Assembly (NCBI GenBank): GCA_003427395.1 | Contig: BFEA01000082.1 | Span: forward strand, 695,026-717,859 | DNA from: Chara braunii | Lineage: Eukaryota > Streptophyta > Charophyceae > Charales > Characeae | DNA: 22,834 bases | Reading direction: 5' to 3' | Notes under the pieces: model-generated | The model's input: only the letters and a program-made list of their open reading frames with translations | Database searches by the model: none | What the model was told of the DNA's origin: nothing | Made by a program: the position numbers and the translations under genes | Part shown: one piece after another, positions 1 to 8,235 of the stretch | How the letters are laid out: every line of letters starts with the position of its first letter | How positions within the stretch are numbered: position 1 is the first letter of the stretch

Positions 1-50
<50 letters not shown>

Positions 51-140
51 CTGCGCCTTCGCCCGCGCGTGGGATTGCCATTTGTGAGTGTGTGTATGTG
101 TGTGTGCGCTGCGTCTTCGCCCGCGCGCGGAATCGCCATT

Positions 141-187
<47 letters not shown>

Positions 188-257
188 TCGCTGTGCCTTC
201 GCCCGCACGCGAGAATGCCATTTGTGAGTGTGTGTATGTGTGTATGTGAGTGTGTGT

Positions 258-296
<39 letters not shown>

Positions 297-300
297 CACA
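1..300. repeat. (TG)n microsatellite with embedded minisatellite
   Basis: Long TG runs are interrupted three times by a related GC-rich segment of about 40 bp (near 47-90, 107-150 and 183-230). Each carries a variant of CTTCGCCCGCGCG followed by GCCATTTGTGAGTGTG. The long Cys-Val reading frames here are artefacts of TG repetition. No gene is seen. Confidence 0.95.
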
Positions 301-790
301 CGTGGTGGGTGGCAGGGGGGTGGGGCGACCCCTCCCCCACCACTCAATCAATCAATTAATCAATCAATCAATCAATCAATCAATGAATCAATCAATCGAT
401 CAATCAATCAATCAATCGATCAATCAATCAACGGAAAAAAAAAGAAGCAAAATTGAATGAATCTTCCGCTAGAATATAGAAATATACAATACAACGTGTG
501 TGTGTGTGTGTGCGCGCCTGTGGGGGGTGGGGGCGCGACCCCGCCCACACCAATCAATNAATCANTCAATCAACGNAAAAAAAAAAAGCAAAATCGAATG
601 AATCTTCCACTAAAACATGGAAATATACAATCCTATCTGTGTGTGTGTGTGTGTGCGCCTGTGGGGCCAGTCAATCAATCAATCAATCAATCAATCAGTC
701 AATCAATAAATCAATCAATTAATCAATCAATCAACGGAAAACAACAACAACGCTGTTTTCTTTTTCATTTTTATTTTTTTTGAAATACCT
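300..790. repeat. Compound tandem repeat: (TG)n, GC-rich link, (AATC)n, A-rich, 18-bp core
   Basis: The unit is (TG)n, then a GC-rich link (GCGCCTGTGGGGG followed by GACCCC), then (AATC)n, then AACGGAAAAAAAAA and GCAAAAT, then the core GAATGAATCTTCCGCTAG. Cores lie at 455-472 and, with two changes, at 596-613, giving a period of about 141 bp. The link is shortened in the third unit. Ambiguous bases at 559-576 mark poor assembly. The same unit occurs inverted at 14640-14802, so it is a dispersed family rather than a local expansion. Confidence 0.85.
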
Positions 791-820
791 TCACTCACCC
801 ACCCCCCCCCCAAAAAAAAT

Positions 821-1013
821 TAGTTTTTTTTTTTTTTTTTTTGAGGGGGTGGGGCTGGGGTTGCGCCGCCCGATGGCGCTTCCCAAATCCCAAACCCCCC
901 TCCCCACTGGCCGCCATGCGGCCGCAAAGTCGCGCGGCCGCGCGGACACGTCCGCGGGGTCAAGGCCTAAGCCGCGGCCGAGGACTTGTCCGCGGATGGC
1001 CGCCACGGAGGGG
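821..1013. repeat. T-run followed by GC-rich palindromic block
   Basis: A run of T at about 825-842 is followed by a G-rich stretch and then by GC-rich DNA (about 905-1010) full of short palindromes such as GCGGCCGC, CGCGGCCGCGCG and GCGGACACGTCCGC. A related block with GCGGACGCGTCCGC lies at 15779-15862. The two share GCGGACRCGTCCGCGGG, so a dispersed repeat is likely. No coding signal is seen. Confidence 0.6.
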
Positions 1014-1151
1014 ATTCGTAGGTTTCAACTTATTTCAACACGATTTCAACTAGTCTCAACTTTCATCGTGTTGCACACTTGTAAGTCAAAACATAAAAAA
1101 GTAATAAAAAATTGTATATCAAAATCATATTGCTATGTACTAGCCATATCC

Positions 1152-1436
1152 CTATATACAACATTCTCTCCCCCATCCTCCCTACCCTCTCTTTACCTTT
1201 TTTTTCATGTAGAGTCGAGTAATATTGGACTGGTTAGTAGGTACCTACTCTTTGTGATAGGCACATTGATTCTGTAAATTAATGTAGTCACCTACCAACC
1301 TATGTATAACATTTTTTTCCTCCACCCTCCCTTCTCACTACCCCTTTCCTCATGTTGAGAGAGAGAGTTATATTGGATGGGTCAATAGGTTCATACACTT
1401 TGTGCTGAAACACATTGATTCCAATAATACATGTAG
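1152..1436. repeat. Diverged 148-bp tandem duplication
   Basis: Copy 1 (1152-1287) and copy 2 (1300-1436) share, in order, CTATRTAYAACATT, a pyrimidine-rich run ending in TCATGT, a segment with TATTGGA, then ACTYTTTGTG and CACATTGATT, and a final ATGTAG. Many substitutions and small indels separate them, so the duplication is old. Confidence 0.75.
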
Positions 1437-2700
1437 GCCCCAATCTGTCGCACTTCGCCAAATTGTCATCGCCCCGTCATCTAACCGGCTGGGGCTCAGC
1501 CCAGTCGGCCCGATAAGTCACCCCTTTAGCCGCATATCCGACGTCAGACTCCGGACAAAGTCAAATCTTGTGACCGAAAAAAATAGGTCTCCTATTCCTC
1601 TCGTGCCGCTGCCCCATATCCGGCGCGTCCTTCCTCCATGCTTACATAGGCCCTGAACCGTTCGGCTGCTAAGCCGCACACCATTATTTTAAGTAGGATA
1701 GGTTTAATTTAAGCATGTCTATATCTACAGCTCTCTGCGGCTCGATAAAATTGCCGACTACTGCCATTACTTTCCGACGACGCAACCGTTCGAACTAAAG
1801 TTTAGAAAAGTTTCACTCTCTCGATCATAGGTTAGTCTGAATGAACTTTTGGCAAACGTCAGTCTCATCAAGTCCTCAATTCAACGAAACGCTCAGACAT
1901 AGTCTGAGATTGAAAACGCCGAGCAGATACCCTTGTAAGGGTGTGTGCTCCGACAGCGGGGTCATGCACCGATCTATTCCTCCTATCTTCGCTAGGTTGT
2001 TCCTAGAGTGCGACCTCTCTACCTTCAGTTACTGGTCGGGAGGGTTCTTTACTATTCTCCGATTTTGAGGCAGCCAAATGATCTATCATCCCTATCTCGG
2101 GTATAGGCCCATGGAGTCAGTTAGACCTAATTGTGTACTTAGTGAGAGCACATCTGAGCAGTGTACACGGTGTCATCAGCAGTTTGCATATGAACACAAA
2201 CAACCAGGGTACAACCTTCGAGGTAAACATCCGAAGGGAGATCCACTAATACTATCGTACGTTTGAGGCATGAGTATCATTACTGTAGCCTCCCTGCCCT
2301 TGCGTGAACACCAGACATGGGGAAGCTCCCCAAGGAAACGACTAAGAGCAGAGCTGCATAGCAGTTTACAGAGGATCAAGAAGTTACCATGGTGATGTCG
2401 TAACCTAGATGTAGTAAATGCTCCCACAACACACCTCTTGTCCGACGAATTGCCGGCTCTAGTTGAAGGCACCTCCCAATATATATCGAGGTAAGAATTT
2501 CAGTCTGACAATGGCGATGAAAACAGGTCGGGGCTGTGGCAGGGGAAGACCTTCGTCATGGTGAAGGGAACAACCATGAAGAATTCACGCCCCCATGATC
2601 GTGACCATGGTTTGTCGTCTTCACCGCAGTAACTCGCGCTGAGATAGTGCTAGGACTGCTCGACGGGCCGGCTGGTACCTGATGCGGTAACCAGGTGGCG
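1437..2700. other. Non-coding stretch, nothing recognised
   Basis: No reading frame here shows a known protein family, and no terminal repeats, RNA gene or tandem repeat stand out. Base composition is balanced and the stretch is not low-complexity, so it could be a decayed mobile element. I cannot support a specific call. Confidence 0.5.
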
Positions 2701-2721
2701 GCACTAACGCCTTTACCCGAA

Positions 2722-2778
2722 AATAACGCTCGGGCATTGTATAGGAATATAATGCCTGCCGGGGGTCATATTCGTTTA
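2722..2778. repeat. Imperfect hairpin with AATAACG...GTTATATT ends
   Basis: AATAACGCTCGGGC near 2722 faces GCCCGGGAGTTATATT near 2763-2778. About 10 of 14 positions pair. A GGGGCCTC follows within 60 bp, as it does after the stronger hairpin at 3736-3777, so the two may be related fold-back remnants. Confidence 0.4.
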
Positions 2779-2881
2779 TACCGCCCGGGAGTTATATTCA
2801 ATAAATTGGTGGCAACTTTGGTGGGGCCTCAAAATTTCGGAAAACAAAAACTTCAAAAAAATCTGTAAAATAAAAATATGT

Positions 2882-3531
2882 ATTCCAGGAGGGAGATCCC
2901 ACTACCGATGTATGTGGAGTGGCGGATAGGGCGTGTGACCCTTCGGCGCCGTTGATGAGAACGGTGATCAGTGGTGTTGTTTTTCTTGGTTTTCGGCGTG
3001 GGGAAACATATGACTTTTGGGGGGCTCCCATTGGGTGGCATTTTGTGGTGCTCCTCTCGGGGTCATGAACGTGCGTGAAAATCATACCAACTTTTTTTGT
3101 TTGGATTTTCACGCACCTTCCACTTACGTTTGCGTCGTTGCCCATGCATTCAAAAGAGGCCGAAAATGAAAATGTTCCCCTTTTCTCATCATGAAGGGAT
3201 GTCAGTTGATGCCAGAGTCTTCCACAACTTCAACTTGTCTGTGATTCCAAGCCTCTCGTTGGGGAACGTTAACAAATGTGTGTTGGCCTCATGTACATGG
3301 TCCATGAACTGTCCACATGCACAACATACCAGCGGAATCATCAGAAGATCCACAACCTGACAGCAGACCGCAGTTCACGGCGGGTGGACAACATTGTGTT
3401 GTCAGAATTGCGGCATTTTGTTTTTTTTTAACATTTATCGCGGAGTAAAGCTGCCACACGGTTGTCGCCCGCACGTCCCGCAACTGTCACACTACTCCAC
3501 ATACATCGTTAGTGGGATCTCCCTCCAGAAT
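2882..3531. mobile_element. Non-autonomous TIR element, about 650 bp
   Basis: The left end 2882-2920 reads ATTCCAGGAGGGAGATCCCA and continues CTACCGATGTATGTGGAGT. The right end 3494-3531 is its reverse complement with about three differences (a one-base indel near the tip and A for C in CTAACGATG). No transposase is encoded between them, so this looks like a MITE or similar non-autonomous DNA element. A perfect 13-bp hairpin sits inside at 3071-3116. No clear target-site duplication was found; the superfamily is unknown. Confidence 0.65.
3071..3116. repeat. Perfect 13-bp inverted repeat
   Basis: GTGCGTGAAAATC (3071-3083) is the exact reverse complement of GATTTTCACGCAC (3104-3116), with a 20-nt loop containing a T run. 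It lies inside the 2882-3531 TIR element. Confidence 0.7.
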
Positions 3532-3735
3532 TGCAATGCGACGATCTTTTGGCTGAGGGTCACTACAGAATTCGTTACAAACTCGGAAATAAAAAATTAT
3601 AACAAAAAAAACAAACTGAAATATGCCCCTTGGAAGTCAAAACCCCTTTCAACCCCCTGTAAAACGCATGTATATCCCTCTCCCCGCCCTTTCAAACCCA
3701 TGTATACTCCTACAAGGCACTCTGTCCATGGAACA

Positions 3736-3777
3736 TTCAAATATAACGGTCGGGCGTTCCTGGGCGTTATATTTGAA
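3736..3777. repeat. Perfect 13-bp hairpin, TTCAAATATAACG stem
   Basis: TTCAAATATAACG (3736-3748) pairs without mismatch with CGTTATATTTGAA (3765-3777). The 16-nt loop itself contains GGGCGTT. GGGGCCTC follows directly. Confidence 0.7.
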
Positions 3778-4218
3778 GGGGCCTCCTATTTGAGAAAAGA
3801 GAGTAAAAACGTAGATCTGATCTTTTTAGGGTGAAGATAGTAGGGCTTGGGTCCCACTACGCATTTTTACCAAAAAATCGAAAAGTTCCTCAAAAGCAGG
3901 CACCTGGCCTTTCGGACCGTATAAGCTTTTTCGGATCCCACAGGGCCGACTTTTGTGGGCTGTTACGGCGCGGGGGGCGAAAAGCGGTGGCCATGCAAGG
4001 GACCTCTGAATTTTGGTTGGTCCGTATCGGGAAAAAAGAGAGACATACGGGCCCGCCGACTTTCTGGGGGCAGGGATGGGGCTGCCCACTTCTGGGAAAG
4101 TCCCCACCGCTTCACGGCTCGGGCGTCGGCCTGCAGGACACGTCCCACATTGACAGCAGAAACAGCCGGTTTGTATGACGCACGCATTGCATCCGTATCA
4201 TTGTGGGATCCGGTTTTC
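3778..4218. other. Non-coding stretch with TCCCAC/GTGGGA motifs
   Basis: Reading frames across this stretch resemble no protein family. GGGTCCCACTACG near 3850, GGATCCCAC near 3934 and GTGGGATCC near 4203 resemble the terminal motif (TCCCACTA) of the TIR elements on each side, so it may hold decayed copies of the same group. Confidence 0.35.
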
Positions 4219-4251
4219 GGAACGATACAGAGAAGATTAGCATGGCCCCTG
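4219..4251 (+). ncRNA. U6 snRNA fragment (pseudogene)
   Basis: Thirty-three bases, from GGAACGATACAGAGAAGATT to the following AGCATGGCCCCTG, match the central part of spliceosomal U6 snRNA exactly. This includes the ACAGAGA box that contacts the 5' splice site and the AGC catalytic triad. Upstream, GGGATCCGGTTTTC is only loosely like the U6 5' part. Downstream the expected GCGCAAGGATGACACGC is missing, and the sequence runs straight into the left terminal repeat of the element at 4249-4794. The piece is far too short to be a working gene. It is best read as a U6-derived pseudogene or a fragment captured at a transposon boundary. Confidence 0.85.
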
Positions 4252-4794
4252 GGGCCAAGTCCCACTAGCATCGATTTACTCTTCGGCTCCATGGTTTTCA
4301 ACCACGTGCGGCGCGAGGTGACATACGGCCACCGTTGATCCTTTTGTGTATCGTCGGCGCAGGGCGATAAGGACCTATTTCGTTAAGGTATCTGTCCGCC
4401 GGCCAATAGAAGAGTTTCCTTTTCATTTTTTTGCCCATTTAGCTAGCCACTTTGCGTTGGCGCGAAGCTGCAATATTAGGGAGGTCGGAGGGGGGGGGCG
4501 TTTTTGCATCGATGTTGTTTTCTTTTTTTATGTGGTAAAATTGAGAATATTGAGATTTCCGTGGAAGACTGCGAAAAGGCCGGCGGAAGGTCGCATGCAG
4601 ATGTACCGGGTTGGTGGAAGTGTGGATGCACTGAAGCTCTGTCATGATGTGGATGTCAGGCCCCGTAATTTTTCGTTTTTTGGGTCCTTTTCCTTGCATT
4701 CGTGTAAATGATAAAAAGCATTGTTTATGAGTTTTTAAATGAGAAAAGAACGCCACACACCGATTTAATCGACGCTAGTGGGACTTCGCCCCAG
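4249..4794. mobile_element. Non-autonomous TIR element, about 546 bp
   Basis: The left end 4249-4278 (CTGGGGCCAAGTCCCACTAG, then CATCGATTTA) and the right end 4765-4794 are reverse complements at 27 of 30 positions. No transposase is encoded. The inner terminal motif TCCCACTA also occurs in the element at 2882-3531, hinting at a shared family. The left end overlaps the last three bases of the U6 match. Confidence 0.65.
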
Positions 4795-4799
4795 TGCCC

Positions 4800-4905
4800 A
4801 AGGCCAAAAGAAAAAGGAGGTCCAAAAAAAAAAAAGAAAAAAAAAAGAAAAAAGATTTGAAAGAACCAAAAAAAAAGAAAGGAAAAAAACAACAACAACA
4901 ATCTT
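4800..4905. repeat. A-rich low-complexity tract
   Basis: Runs of A broken by G and C, ending in a short CAA repeat, directly follow the right end of the TIR element at 4249-4794. Translations of the opposite strand (runs of F, L and S) are low-complexity artefacts. Confidence 0.8.
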
Positions 4906-4950
4906 GTAACCGCGATCTCGTAACTTGTGCGGCGAGCCGCTGAAAGGAAA

Positions 4951-4997
4951 CATGCAGCACTCGCCAGAGCTGCTGTGGGCTGAGTAGCGCAACGAGG

Positions 4998-5063
<66 letters not shown>

Positions 5064-5111
5064 CCATGCAGCACTCGCCAGAACTGCTGTGGGCTGAGTA
5101 GCGCGGCGAGG

Positions 5112-5183
<72 letters not shown>
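4951..5183. repeat. Two tandem units: unique 46-bp head plus (TC)n(AC)n
   Basis: CATGCAGCACTCGCCAGA starts each copy (4951 and 5065, period 114 bp). It continues CTGCTGTGGGCTGAGTAGCG and ends in CGAGGCC(TC)n(AC)n. The heads differ at only about three positions, so this duplication is much younger than the others in the window. Confidence 0.9.
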
Positions 5184-5185
<2 letters not shown>

Positions 5186-6240
5186 ACGATGGTTACTCGC
5201 TCAGACCGGGCACACACGTGCTGCATTGAGATTACACTCGGAAAAAGGGCAACGATGAGAGCGCAAGACGGGTAGTGCCTTCCTTGTAGGGCTACCACTT
5301 CCAGAATTCTTTTTCCTCTGTTTTGGGTGCTTTCCAAGTTCTTTCTCCGGTCTTTGTTTTTTTTTTCCTTCTTCTTCTTCTTCTTCTTCTTCTTGAACTG
5401 CCTTCTCCTCATCGGGGGACAGCCATGTATTTTTCTCTCACCTGACATATTTTTTAACTGGCATTCTGCCATGTCATGGAACATATCTTTCTTTCACTAC
5501 GTGACTACTGTAACCTACCTATCACTAATCCTAAGGCTAAACAGGGGACCCCTGCAAGCATAGCTTTCTACCTCTCTTCGGTTACCGCTGTCCGGTCTTT
5601 TCTCCTTCGCTTCCTTATTCTTTCTTTGAAAATAGCAATTGTTTTCTTTTTTTTCCCGCCCTATAGGGTCCTACCCCTCTTGATCCCTCCCCCCCGCACC
5701 CCTTCCTCTCGTCACTTCTTCCCCGCGCGCCATCACCATACGTCCGGTACGAAAGATGTCTTCTCTCTCTTGTTGCCCATAGCCGCTAGCTGTGAAGAGC
5801 AAGTGAACTCACTCTTGTCTTTTTTCAATATTTTTTGGGTCAGTTTCTCTATTTGTGCGTGTGTAATTCTTACCCCAGACGGCCAAGACTGTAGTTTCTC
5901 TATCTTCTCTGTATCGCTTCGAAACGATCGCTCCCAATGTTCTCGTTCGTTTCAATCGAGAGCCATGCAGACGACTGAAGTTACTCGGATCATATCCGTT
6001 TCGCAATTTATGTGGTGTCATCCTTGCTCACGTGCCATGCTTTTTTTTTTTTTCGCACGCAGGTGCCATGCTAATTAGTCATCTCTGTATTTGTTGTTGT
6101 TCCAATGTTACCGGATGTTCTGAAGAGCCGAAGGAGGAAGATGAATATGGGTCTTGCTCGCGGTATTTAGGTGTTCTCCCCCCCCCTCCTCGGAGGAAGA
6201 GTGCCTTCCTCTCCTCCTGGTCGCTCTGCCCCGCAGGAAC
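5184..6240. other. Pyrimidine-rich non-coding stretch
   Basis: Contains a CTT repeat (about 5366-5394) and many T and C runs. Long reading frames are rich in S, F, L and P and show no domain. No gene or RNA is supported. Confidence 0.5.
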
Positions 6241-6248
6241 TGACGTGA

Positions 6249-6282
<34 letters not shown>

Positions 6283-6541
6283 GTGACGGTTTTTACGTGC
6301 CGTAAGGGTATTTTTCGTCGAAGGAAATTGATAGCCCCTCGCAGTGAATGCCTTCAAAGCTTCTGAAGAGATAGTTAGCCACCCTAATTTAAGGCCCGTG
6401 TGACGTGACACTTTTTTTTTTTTTTTTTTTTTTGTAACGGTATTTTTCGTTGAAGGAAATTGATAGCCCTAGCCCCTCGCAGTGAATGGCCTCGAAGCTT
6501 CTGAAGATTGTAAGCCTCCCTAATTTAAGGCCCGTTTGACG
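6241..6541. repeat. Tandem duplication with internal poly(T)
   Basis: Each copy starts TGACGTGACMC followed by a T run of 20-30, then GTAA..GGTATTTTTCGT, GAAGGAAATTGATAGCCC, CCTCGCAGTGAATG, AAGCTTCTGAAGA and CCTAATTTAAGGCCCGT. Copy 1 is 6241-6401 and copy 2 is 6402-6541. Differences are scattered substitutions plus a short repeat of the AGCCC segment in copy 2. Confidence 0.85.
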
Positions 6542-6898
6542 AACTCGACATTTCAGTTTGAGTTGAGTTTTTAACTCTGCAGTGCGCACTCGGGGGAGAT
6601 AGACTCACTCTCTCCATACCCTATACCCTATTTGTCCTTCCTGTCCCTTCTCTTGCCTTCTTTGTCCTTGGCCATTTCATCCTTTTATTCCGTTCTCCAC
6701 ACCGTCCTCCGACCCTTTCTTTTTTTTTTTTCCCCCAAAAATTGTCTTACTACTCTTCATAGGATTCGAGCGCACGTCTGCTTACCAACAGTTGATGGGT
6801 GTATCCTTCGGCCGCATGGCCGGATGGTTTTCTGCCCCTCAGAAACTATTGTAATGCAGAGTTAAGTTCAATTAGCAATTTAGCACTGTCGTTTCCCC

Positions 6899-6933
<35 letters not shown>

Positions 6934-7110
6934 CTTGAGCTCGCCAGGGAACGTAACTTTCGTGAGGTATTGTCAGGTCCAGGCGCTTAGGTTTTTTTTT
7001 TTTCTTTCTTTTTTTTCCCCTTCATTTTCGTACGTCCGATGCTCTTCAATTTGTTAGCCTCGGTTGGGTAGTGTGCGGTGTGGATCCTCCGCGTCGCAAT
7101 TTGGTCCTTT
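6542..7110. other. Non-coding stretch with a poly(C) run
   Basis: Pyrimidine-rich DNA with a run of about 30 C at 6898-6930 and a T run near 6992. No gene, RNA or paired repeat is seen. Confidence 0.5.
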
Positions 7111-7560
7111 GTGATCATGAATGCGTTTATCAGTTTGCTCTCTCAAGGTAAACTCTGATCATGAGTCTGATGTGTGCCTTTTTTTTTTTTTTTTCAAGGA
7201 AAACTCAGCTCAATCGATTACGCACACGATGCTTCTTTCTTTTGTTCTTTTAAAAAAGAATTAAAAAAAATCGAGTGTTGTTTGACGCGTCTATGCTTCT
7301 TCAATGCCCTCAGATTGCCAGAGGGAGAGAAGGAAAAAAGCCGGCTGTCTATTCTCTTTTGGTCTTGGTCTCAGTTTCGTTCTTTTGATCATGATGAATG
7401 CGTTTATCACTTTTCCCCCTCACACGGTAAGCTTTAAGGGGCGGCATTCTCCGCCTCTATGGTTCTTGAATAGGCATTGGTGAGAGAGAGGGGAAAAAGC
7501 CAGCAGTCAACTCATTTTCTTTTTTTTTCTTTTTTTTTTTTGTAAGAAAAAAACTAAGCT
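7111..7560. repeat. Diverged interleaved duplications
   Basis: GATCATGAATGCGTTTATCA near 7113 recurs with a 3-bp insertion at 7387-7409. TCTATGCTTCTTCAATG near 7289, followed by GAGGGAGAGAAGGAAAAAAG and CC, recurs as TCTATGGTTCTTGAATAGG with a matching AGAGAGGGGAAAAAGCC near 7457-7502. AAAACTCAGCTC near 7201 recurs as AAAACTAAGCTC near 7550. The spacings differ, so indels followed the duplication. Confidence 0.6.
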
Positions 7561-7729
7561 CTATTCTCGAAGGGGGGGGCGGGGCCGCGGAGAGACGTTT
7601 TCTCAAAAGGCCGAGGTGGGGGGGGAGGGAGAGGGGGAAATCAGTTGCGAGCTAGTTTTCTGTTTTGTTATTTTTCTTCTTCTGCTTCTTCTTTCTTCAC
7701 TTCCTCTTTTTGTTGACGTTGCTAAACCA

Positions 7730-7885
7730 CTCAAGTCACTTCACAGAGGCGAGCCAGAGTCAAGCTCAGCGGAGTCCCCCCTCTCTTCCTCCTCCTTTCT
7801 TTCTTCCCCCCCCCTTCATTTCGTTACCTGTCAAGTCATTTCACAGGTACGCACTATGGTCGAGCTCAACAGAGTCGTCATTCCC
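7730..7885. repeat. Diverged 100-bp duplication
   Basis: CTCAAGTCACTTCACAG at 7730 recurs as GTCAAGTCATTTCACAG at 7830. Matching segments AGAGTCAAGCTCAGCGGAGT and ATGGTCGAGCTCAACAGAGT follow, then CCCC. Confidence 0.65.
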
Positions 7886-8001
7886 CTGCCGATTCTTAAA
7901 AACCTGCTCCGCGCGGCTGTGGTATAGCAGAGGATAAGTAAATAGGGGCATAGGGAACTACTTAGTTGTTTCTAGTGCCTTGTTTCTTTTAGTCTGGTTT
8001 G

Positions 8002-8065
8002 GCGTGTGCTATATAGCTATTCTCTGTTAGATTGCGTGTGCTATATATCTATTCTCTGTTAGATT
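8002..8065 (+). promoter_or_regulatory. 32-bp direct duplication carrying TATA-like boxes
   Basis: The 32-bp segments 8002-8033 and 8034-8065 are identical except for CTATATAGC versus CTATATATC. Each contains a TATA-like core, and they lie about 170-230 bp upstream of the receptor kinase start codon. A promoter role is inference; AT-rich simple sequence lies nearby and could mimic TATA boxes. Confidence 0.4.
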
Positions 8066-8079
8066 GCGTGTGCGTATAC

Positions 8080-8194
8080 CTATGCATATACCTATATCTA
8101 TATCTATATCTACGTCTATATCTATATATCAATATCTATAGATCTATCTACTTATGGATATTTAGATAGATAGATAGATAGATAGACAGATAGG

Positions 8195-8233
<39 letters not shown>
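8080..8233. repeat. (TATATC)n and (GATA)n microsatellites abutting the start codon
   Basis: A TATATC-type repeat (about 8085-8140) is followed by GATA repeats (about 8163-8233) that end exactly at the ATG at 8234. The base triplet just before the ATG is TAG, so the repeat itself supplies in-frame stops and fixes this ATG as the first possible start of the receptor kinase. Confidence 0.9.

Positions 8234-8235
<2 letters not shown>

Noticed and set aside
6-460. Long reading frames of alternating Cys-Val and of repeated N-Q-S-I
   Set aside because: These are translations of TG and AATC microsatellites; no start context or domain.
780-1277. Reading frame of 165 codons
   Set aside because: Low-complexity start in a T run, crosses a palindromic GC block and a tandem duplication; no domain.
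2673-2687. TGGTACCTGATGCGG as a retrotransposon primer-binding site
   Set aside because: It departs from the initiator-tRNA complement after five bases, and no LTR pair or gag/pol surrounds it.
3831-4338. Overlapping frames of 112-127 codons
   Set aside because: They conflict with each other on both strands, cross the U6 fragment and TIR ends, and match no family I know.
4790-4830. Continuation of U6 after the TIR element (CAAGG...GGTCCAAA)
   Set aside because: Only short words match at the wrong spacing in A-rich DNA; kept as a weak hint, not as a feature.
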